10,907 nucleotides of DNA from an uncultured Treponema sp. (GTDB lineage Bacteria; Spirochaetota; Spirochaetia; Treponematales; Treponemataceae), in contig CALDIB010000084.1 in the NCBI GenBank assembly GCA_937902125.1, forward strand, positions 1 to 10,907, in the 5' to 3' direction. The position numbers were made by a program, and so were the translations under genes. The notes below the pieces were generated by a model. That model was given only the letters and a program-made list of their open reading frames with translations, was not told the DNA's origin and did not search any database. This document shows, in pieces, positions 7,201-10,907 of the stretch (its first letter is position 1; every line of letters starts with the position of its first letter).

Positions 7201-8880
7201 GTTTCCGTCTTTTCCAAGATAAACAGTGGTGTCGGTGACAATTTTTTCTCTAAGGCTGTCAATGGGCGGATTTGTCACTTGAGCGAAAAGTTGCTTGAAG
7301 TAAGAAAAAAGGCTTTGCCGTTTTTCGGACATGACGGCAAGGGGAGTGTCGATGCCCATGGCGCCTGTAGGCTCCGTCCCGTTTTTTGCCATAGGAAGAA
7401 TCATTTCGTTCACGTCTTCATAATTCCAGCCAAAGGCCCGATACATTTTGTCCCGTTCTTCTTGGCTGTAAGAAGGAATTTTATGGTTTGGAATTTTCAA
7501 GTCTGAAAGGCGGACAAGGCTTGTGTCAAGCCACTCTCCGTAAGGGTAAAGACTTGAATAAGTTTTTTTGCATTCCTCGTCGCTGACAATTCTTTTTTGA
7601 ACCGTGTCCACCAAAAGTATTTTTCCCGGCTTGAGCCGCGACTTTATTTCTATCTCTTCTTCGGGAATGTCAAGAACGCCGGCCTCGGAACTTAAAATCA
7701 GCCTTCCGTCTTTTGTGACATAATAACGGCTGGGGCGCAGACCGTTTCTGTCCAAGGTTGCGCCCAAAAGGTCTCCGTCCGAAAACAAAATCGCGGCCGG
7801 GCCGTCCCAAGGCTCCATCATTGTTGCCCAGTAATGGTAAAAGTCTTTTTTTTCTTGGCTGATTGTTTCGTCCCGTTTCCAAGGCTCTGGAATGCAAATC
7901 ATCACGGCCAAGGGCAAGGGGAGTCCGTTCATCACAAGAAATTCCAGCGTGTTGTCCAGCATGGCCGAATCCGAGCCGCTTTCGTCCACCGCCGGAAGAA
8001 TTTTTTCCATGTCCCTTTCGGCGATTTTTGGCGAGCGCAAGGTTTCTTCCCGGGCGAGCATTCTGTCAACATTTCCCCGGATTGTGTTGATTTCGCCGTT
8101 GTGGGCTATTAGGCGGTTTGGGTGCGCTCTCATCCAGCTGGGGTTTGTGTTTGTTGAAAAGCGGGAATGAACGATTGCCAAAGCGGACTGGCAAAGGGGC
8201 GACTGCAAGTCTTTGTAAAAAGTTCTAAGTTGCTTGACTAAAAACATTCCCTTGTAAACGATTGTCCGCGAGCTAAAAGAGCAAACATATGTTCCCAATG
8301 TGGAGCGCTCGAACTGCCGGCGCAAAATGTAAAGCTTTCTGTCAAAGTCAATTCCCCGCGGCGTGTCCTTGGGCCGGCGGACAAAGCATTGCTCGATGCA
8401 GGGCATGCAGTCCTTTGCCTTTTGGCCCAAAACTTCTTGGCAAACGGGAACCTTTCTCCAGCCTAAAAATTCCAAGCCTTCTTTTTGGGAAAGTTTTTCC
8501 ACCATCCGTTTGGCTTGCGCCCTTATAAAAAAATCCGCTGGAAAGAAAAACATTCCGATTCCGTAATCCCTGGCCTGTCCAAGATTTTTGCAGACGCTTC
8601 CGTCCGCAGTCTCTATCTCTCCCTTTTGGCAAGCGTCGGAAAAAAAGCCGTGGGGAATTTGAAGAAGGATTCCAACGCCGTCGCCAGTTTGTCCGCTGGC
8701 GTCTTTTCCGGCGCGGTGCTCCAGGCGCTCCACAATGCAAAGCGCGTCGTCAACTATTTTGCGGCTGGCGCTTCCGTCAATGTTGGCTACGGCTCCGATT
8801 CCGCAATTGTCCTTTTCAAAAGAAGGCTCGTAAAGAGTCTTTTGTTCTTGCGACAAATTTCTTTTTTCAATGCTCGTCAT
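4252..8880 (-). CDS. gltB: Glutamate synthase large (alpha) subunit
   Basis: The 1542-residue subunit takes the amide nitrogen from glutamine and adds it to 2-oxoglutarate, giving two glutamates. A class II glutamine amidotransferase domain spans about 26-440: C26 (DNCGIG) would be the N-terminal nucleophile after removal of a 25-residue propeptide, with HSRFSTNTNPSW (238-249) and HNGEINTIRGN (260-270) forming the glutamine site. A central domain (about 480-800) leads to the FMN-binding synthase domain (about 840-1200), with GEGGERPERLGS (920-931) and GHDGGTGAAP (1055-1064). The 3Fe-4S cluster ligands are C1132, C1138 and C1143 in GCAMMRVCNLDTCPFG. The C-terminal beta-helix domain (about 1290-1470) carries the glycine-rich repeats, including GCGDHGLEYMTGG (1396-1408). 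Length is normal for the bacterial GltB. ATG 8880 has GGAG at 8890-8887. It lies 63 bases after asnB and 13 before gltD, forming the GltBD complex with the latter. Confidence 0.97.
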   Translation of the reverse strand: MTSIEKRNLSQEQKTLYEPSFEKDNCGIGAVANIDGSASRKIVDDALCIVERLEHRAGKDASGQTGDGVGILLQIPHGFFSDACQKGEIETADGSVCKNLGQARDYGIGMFFFPADFFIRAQAKRMVEKLSQKEGLEFLGWRKVPVCQEVLGQKAKDCMPCIEQCFVRRPKDTPRGIDFDRKLYILRRQFERSTLGTYVCSFSSRTIVYKGMFLVKQLRTFYKDLQSPLCQSALAIVHSRFSTNTNPSWMRAHPNRLIAHNGEINTIRGNVDRMLAREETLRSPKIAERDMEKILPAVDESGSDSAMLDNTLEFLVMNGLPLPLAVMICIPEPWKRDETISQEKKDFYHYWATMMEPWDGPAAILFSDGDLLGATLDRNGLRPSRYYVTKDGRLILSSEAGVLDIPEEEIEIKSRLKPGKILLVDTVQKRIVSDEECKKTYSSLYPYGEWLDTSLVRLSDLKIPNHKIPSYSQEERDKMYRAFGWNYEDVNEMILPMAKNGTEPTGAMGIDTPLAVMSEKRQSLFSYFKQLFAQVTNPPIDSLREKIVTDTTVYLGKDGNMLEPQADSCAVLEINNPILTGVDLMKIKSMNKKGFKVSTVSILYYKNTSLKEAIEKVFVEIDRQYRDGANIIVLSDRGVDESHVAIPSLLAVSAVEQYLVRTKKRTAISIILESAEVRDVHQSAMCLGYGARAINPYLAHECVAELIDQKLLDKDCHTAIDDYNKAIINGVVKIAAKMGISAIQSYQSAQIFEAVGIASDVIEKYFTNTVSRVGGIGLKEIEEDVNFRHNQAFDPLGLAVNNHLDSVGLHKLRRGPTAESHLYNPETIVALQQATRNGDYKRFKEYTALVDSNENPHTLRAMLDFDFAKDGGIPIEQVEPVEKIVTRFKTGAMSYGSISEEAHKCMAEAMNKLHGKSNSGEGGERPERLGSKWNSAIKQIASGRFGVTEEYLLSAKELQIKMAQGAKPGEGGHLPGKKVYPWIAKTRCATPGVSLISPPPHHDIYSIEDLAQLIYDLKNANREARISVKLVSEAGVGTIATGVAKAGAQVILISGHDGGTGAAPISSIHHAGLPWELGLAETHQTLIQNGLRGRVVLETDGKLMSGRDVAIAAILGAEEFGFATAPLITMGCAMMRVCNLDTCPFGVATQNSELRKRFKGKPEYVENFMKFIAEETREIMAKLGVRSMDELCGQTKLLKLKSKQGFKRAACVDMSRILASAEKSEDGLASWKKDRSVYDFKLEKTVDQKILLPKFFKALEENKIPGLEIDAKVLTTDRTVGTILGSEVQKKFGSSLEEDSVVVNCKGSGGQSFGAFIPKGLSMRLEGDANDAFGKGLSGGKISIWQPKEFSGRSDQNIIVGNVALFGATSGEAFIAGVAGERFCVRNSGASVVAEGCGDHGLEYMTGGVAAILGETGKNLCAGMSGGVAYVFDQKRDLYKRLNKELVSVYELEDQTTVVRAAPRPGESPDESLLKRLIEKHVKETNSQKGKEILSNWETSKKFFKKIIPNDYLKIMDEISRQEKLGLDREDALLAAFKKQAS

Positions 8881-8919
8881 TATGGGCTCCTTTTATTGCT
8901 CCGCTTGATGGGTCATGCC

Positions 8920-8934
8920 GTTCGCCACGCGAAC
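8920..8934. other. Small hairpin in the asnB-gltB gap
   Basis: GTTCGC (8920-8925) and GCGAAC (8929-8934) are perfect inverted repeats around the loop CAC. The structure would form in the asnB-gltBD transcript 10 bases after the asnB stop codon. There is no U run behind it, so it is not a standard terminator; it might act in mRNA processing or stability, or be chance. The rest of the 63-base gap holds the gltB ribosome site and no promoter that I can support. Confidence 0.4.
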
Positions 8935-8943
8935 TCGCCTTTG

Positions 8944-10710
8944 CTAATATGAATTATTGTGAACTCCCTTTATGGCTCGTCCAGACGGTTCGTCTGCGTT
9001 AAGCCAAGCCGCGTCCCATTCAAGCGCCTTGGCCGTGCTGCAGGCCACTCCCGCTTCATGGGGAACGCAACGCGCGGCGCTGTCGCTGGGAAAAAGGCCG
9101 CTGAAAATTTCTCGGTAATAGTATTCCTCTTTTGTTTTTGGCGGATTTACGGGAAAGCGGGTTTGGCGGCGGGCAAACTCTCCGTCGCTGATTTTTTCTT
9201 CCGCGATTTTTTTAAGGCTGTCAATCCACTTGTAGCCCACGCCGTCGGAAAACTGCTCCTTTTGCCGCCAGCAAATTTCAGGAGGCAGCAAGTCTTCAAA
9301 GGCTTTTCGCAAAATCCATTTTTCAATCCGCTCTTTTCCGTCAGGAGTTCTAAGGCACATTTTGTCTACGGGATTCAGCCGCATGGCTGTGTCCACAAAG
9401 TCCTTGTCCAAAAAGGGAACCCGGCCTTCAACGCCCCAGGCCATAAGGGATTTGTTGGCGCGAAGGCAGTCATACAAGTGAAGCTTTGACATTTTTCGGA
9501 CAAGCTCTTGGTGGAATTCTTTTGCGTCGGGCGCCTTGTGAAAGTAAAGGTAGCCTCCAAAAAGCTCGTCGCTTCCTTCGCCGGAAAGAACCATTTTAAT
9601 TCCCATGGACTTGATGACCCGCGCCAAAAGATACATGGGCGTTGAGGCGCGGACTGTGGTAATGTCGTAAGTTTCGATGTGGTAGATTACGTCGGGAAGC
9701 GCGTCAAGGGCTTCTTGAATCGTAAAGTGAACTTCATGGTGAACCGTTCCTATGTATTCGGCGGCCTTTCTTGCGGCGGCCAAGTCGGGGCTTCCTTCCA
9801 AGCCGATGGCAAAGCTGTGAAGCCGCGGCCACCAAGCGCCCTCGCGGCTGTCAGTTTCAATCCGCTTTTTGCTGAACTTTTGAGTTATCGCGGCGATTAT
9901 TGAAGAGTCCAAGCCGCCTGAAAGCAAAACTCCGTAGGGAACGTCGCTCATAAGCTGGGCTTTGACCGCGGCTTCCAAACTGTTTCTGACTTTTTCTATG
10001 ACGGCTGGATTGATTGTCTGTCCCTTTTCGTCGGCGGCGCGGGCGTTGTTCTTGACGCTTTCGTAGTCTTCCCAGTCGCGGCTGTGCCATTTGACCGCCT
10101 TTGCGTTGGCTTCCTCTCCGCTCTTAAAATAAAGAAAATGTCCGTTGGGAAATTCCTCCACGCTTTGGCATTCCCCTTCAAGGGCCTTTAGCTCGCTGGC
10201 CACATAGTAGCGGCCCGCCTTGTCCCAGCCTTGGTAAAGGGGAATCACTCCGATTTGGTCTCTGGCCGCCAAAACCGCCTTGCGCTCGCTGTCGTAAAGC
10301 GCGAAGGCAAAGATGCCGGAAAGTTCTTCAATCATTTTGGCAAAGTCCTCTGATTCCCGGTATTTTTTGTAAAGGGGAATGATGACTTCGCAATCGCTTC
10401 CGGTCTTAAAGGGGTAGGACGAAAAGCGCGCGCGAAGCTCCTTGTGGTTGTAGATTTCGCCGTTCACGGCAAGAACGATTTTTTGGTCGTCGCTAAAAAG
10501 AGGCTGCTTTCCGCTCAAGGGATCCACAATGCTCAATCGCTCGTGGCTTAGAATCGCGTTTGAGTCGGCGTAGACTCCGCTCCAGTCGGGACCGCGATGT
10601 CGTATTTTTTTTGACATTTCCAAGACGCGGGCGCGCAGCTCTTCCCGCAAGCCTTGCTCCACGGGGCTTCCCCCTTTTGACAAATCAAATGAACCGACAA
10701 AACCGCACAT
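8944..10710 (-). CDS. asnB: Glutamine-hydrolysing asparagine synthetase B
   Basis: The 588-residue enzyme makes asparagine from aspartate, glutamine and ATP, releasing glutamate, AMP and pyrophosphate in the cytoplasm. The N-terminal class II glutaminase domain begins MCGFVG with C2 as nucleophile; HERLSIVD (56-63), NGEIYN (83-88) and TGSDCE (103-108) form the glutamine pocket. The synthetase domain carries the pyrophosphate loop LLSGGLDSS (262-270) and LSGEGSDELFGGY (375-387). Long stretches such as MSDVPYGVLLSGGLDSS and the tail ending PSGRAIKGVHNNSY resemble the E. coli AsnB sequence closely, so this is the E. coli type and not a peptidoglycan- or antibiotic-amidating relative. It is somewhat longer than E. 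coli AsnB (554), partly through an insertion near residues 10-25. The start is fixed by the required Met-Cys and by GGAGG at 10722-10718. It is the first gene of the operon with gltB and gltD; its leader contains a terminator (10740-10811). Confidence 0.96.
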   Translation of the reverse strand: MCGFVGSFDLSKGGSPVEQGLREELRARVLEMSKKIRHRGPDWSGVYADSNAILSHERLSIVDPLSGKQPLFSDDQKIVLAVNGEIYNHKELRARFSSYPFKTGSDCEVIIPLYKKYRESEDFAKMIEELSGIFAFALYDSERKAVLAARDQIGVIPLYQGWDKAGRYYVASELKALEGECQSVEEFPNGHFLYFKSGEEANAKAVKWHSRDWEDYESVKNNARAADEKGQTINPAVIEKVRNSLEAAVKAQLMSDVPYGVLLSGGLDSSIIAAITQKFSKKRIETDSREGAWWPRLHSFAIGLEGSPDLAAARKAAEYIGTVHHEVHFTIQEALDALPDVIYHIETYDITTVRASTPMYLLARVIKSMGIKMVLSGEGSDELFGGYLYFHKAPDAKEFHQELVRKMSKLHLYDCLRANKSLMAWGVEGRVPFLDKDFVDTAMRLNPVDKMCLRTPDGKERIEKWILRKAFEDLLPPEICWRQKEQFSDGVGYKWIDSLKKIAEEKISDGEFARRQTRFPVNPPKTKEEYYYREIFSGLFPSDSAARCVPHEAGVACSTAKALEWDAAWLNADEPSGRAIKGVHNNSY

Positions 10711-10739
10711 ATTCCTACCTCCAACGCGAATGTCAGCGC

Positions 10740-10811
10740 AAAAAAAAAGAGGCCGTAGAAAAAATCCCCAAGCGGAAAATTCGCTTTAAGAATTTTATCT
10801 ACGGCCTCTTT
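10740..10811 (-). terminator. Strong intrinsic terminator in the asnB leader (attenuator or end of a small RNA)
   Basis: On the minus strand AAAGAGGCCGTAGA (10811-10798) pairs perfectly over 14 bases with TCTACGGCCTCTTT (10759-10746). The U run spans 10748-10740, nine U in all, and its first three pair at the base of the stem. After one A-A mismatch, five further A/T pairs (10796-10792 with 10765-10761) extend the stem. The apical part can form a smaller hairpin, AAGCG (10786-10782) with CGCTT (10774-10770). The terminator lies between the predicted asnB transcription start (about 10817) and the asnB ribosome site (10722-10718), so the operon is expressed only by read-through, by an alternative fold, or from another promoter. 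Confidence 0.85.
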
Positions 10812-10839
10812 GCCGTTTGGGTAGTTATACTCAAACGGC
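10812..10839. promoter_or_regulatory. Candidate operator: perfect 8-bp inverted repeat over the asnB -10 box
   Basis: GCCGTTTG (10812-10819) and CAAACGGC (10832-10839) are perfect inverted repeats separated by 12 bases. The arm centres are 20 bases apart, about two helical turns, as expected for a dimeric regulator binding one face of the DNA. The spacer holds the -10 box and one arm covers the predicted start site, so a bound protein would most simply repress. The regulator is not encoded in this window and I do not recognise the motif. Confidence 0.6.
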
Positions 10840-10852
10840 GGATTTTTGTCAA
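10824..10852 (-). promoter_or_regulatory. Promoter of asnB-gltB-gltD (or of a short leader RNA)
   Basis: On the minus strand a perfect TTGACA (10852-10847) is followed by exactly 17 bases (10846-10830) and TATAAC (10829-10824), one base off the -10 consensus. The predicted start is an A near 10817. The leader to the asnB ATG at 10710 would be about 107 bases, containing the terminator. No other promoter of this quality is visible before asnB. Confidence 0.85.
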
Positions 10853-10855
10853 TAG

Positions 10856-10898
10856 GGCACCTCGAAAAACTCGCCTTCGGCGATTTTTCGAAAGTGCC
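10856..10898. repeat. Long imperfect hairpin upstream of the asnB promoter
   Basis: Three nested stems lie on one axis: GGCAC (10856-10860) with GTGCC (10894-10898), TCGAAAAA (10862-10869) with TTTTTCGA (10884-10891), and TCGCC (10871-10875) with GGCGA (10879-10883). They are separated by a 1x2 internal loop and a one-base bulge, 18 pairs in total. Because the middle stem is A5/T5, the inner stem followed by TTTTT could act as a terminator in either direction, for example for a gene beyond the right edge. It could also be an intergenic palindromic repeat. The remaining bases to 10907 contain GGCGAGTT, which can pair instead with 10868-10875. Confidence 0.6.
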
Positions 10899-10907
10899 GG
10901 CGAGTTC

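Noticed and set aside
8920..8934. Hairpin in the asnB-gltB gap as a rho-independent terminator
   Set aside because: The stem has only six pairs and no U run follows it on either strand.
8881..8943. Separate gltB promoter in the asnB-gltB gap
   Set aside because: No TTGACA/TATAAT pair with suitable spacing is visible; only a hairpin and the ribosome site are there.
10711..10817. T-box or known glutamine-type riboswitch in the asnB leader
   Set aside because: No T-box conserved element, no specifier-loop architecture and no familiar riboswitch core; the leader is too short for a T-box.
1..10907. CRISPR array, insertion sequence, phage or defence genes
   Set aside because: No regularly spaced direct repeats, transposase, integrase, nuclease or terminal inverted repeats; all large genes are core metabolic or transport genes.

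Overview
The window carries a nitrogen-assimilation operon on the minus strand (asnB, gltB, gltD), facing a short plus-strand pair (an A-type flavodiiron protein and a MATE transporter). A tRNA-Val is cut by the left edge. All five protein genes look intact, and no mobile element, CRISPR array or phage gene is visible. The flavodiiron protein points to an anaerobe or microaerophile. Gene style, strong GGAGG-type ribosome sites and TTGACA-type promoters would fit a host-associated spirochaete such as a Treponema relative, but that placement is an impression and not a result; a Clostridia-like or other anaerobe is not excluded.

Layout. 1-55: 5' part of tRNA-Val(GAC), minus strand. 56-136: a compact divergent promoter region serving the tRNA (near-consensus promoter) and probably the flavodiiron gene (weaker). 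137-1297 and 1304-2713: flavodiiron protein and MATE transporter, 6 bases apart, plus strand. 2691-4238: gltD, whose 3' end overlaps the transporter's 3' end by 23 bases. 4252-8880: gltB, 13 bases upstream of gltD. 8881-8943: a 63-base gap with a small hairpin. 8944-10710: asnB. 10711-10907: a dense control region with no gene.

How the genes work together. AsnB uses the glutamine amide group to make asparagine and releases glutamate. GltBD uses glutamine plus 2-oxoglutarate and NAD(P)H to make two glutamates. The operon therefore groups two glutamine-consuming amidotransferases that set the Gln/Glu/Asn balance. The flavodiiron protein probably removes O2 or NO; the transporter's substrate is unknown.

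The most interesting part is the asnB leader. A near-perfect promoter (TTGACA, 17 bases, TATAAC) has its -10 box inside a perfect 8-bp inverted repeat with a 12-base spacer, which is a candidate operator. Only a few bases after the predicted start lies a strong intrinsic terminator (14 perfect base pairs, then nine U), all before the asnB ribosome site. This suggests either an attenuated leader controlling asnB-gltBD by an unrecognised signal, or a small RNA gene of about 77 nt. A second long hairpin lies just upstream of the promoter.
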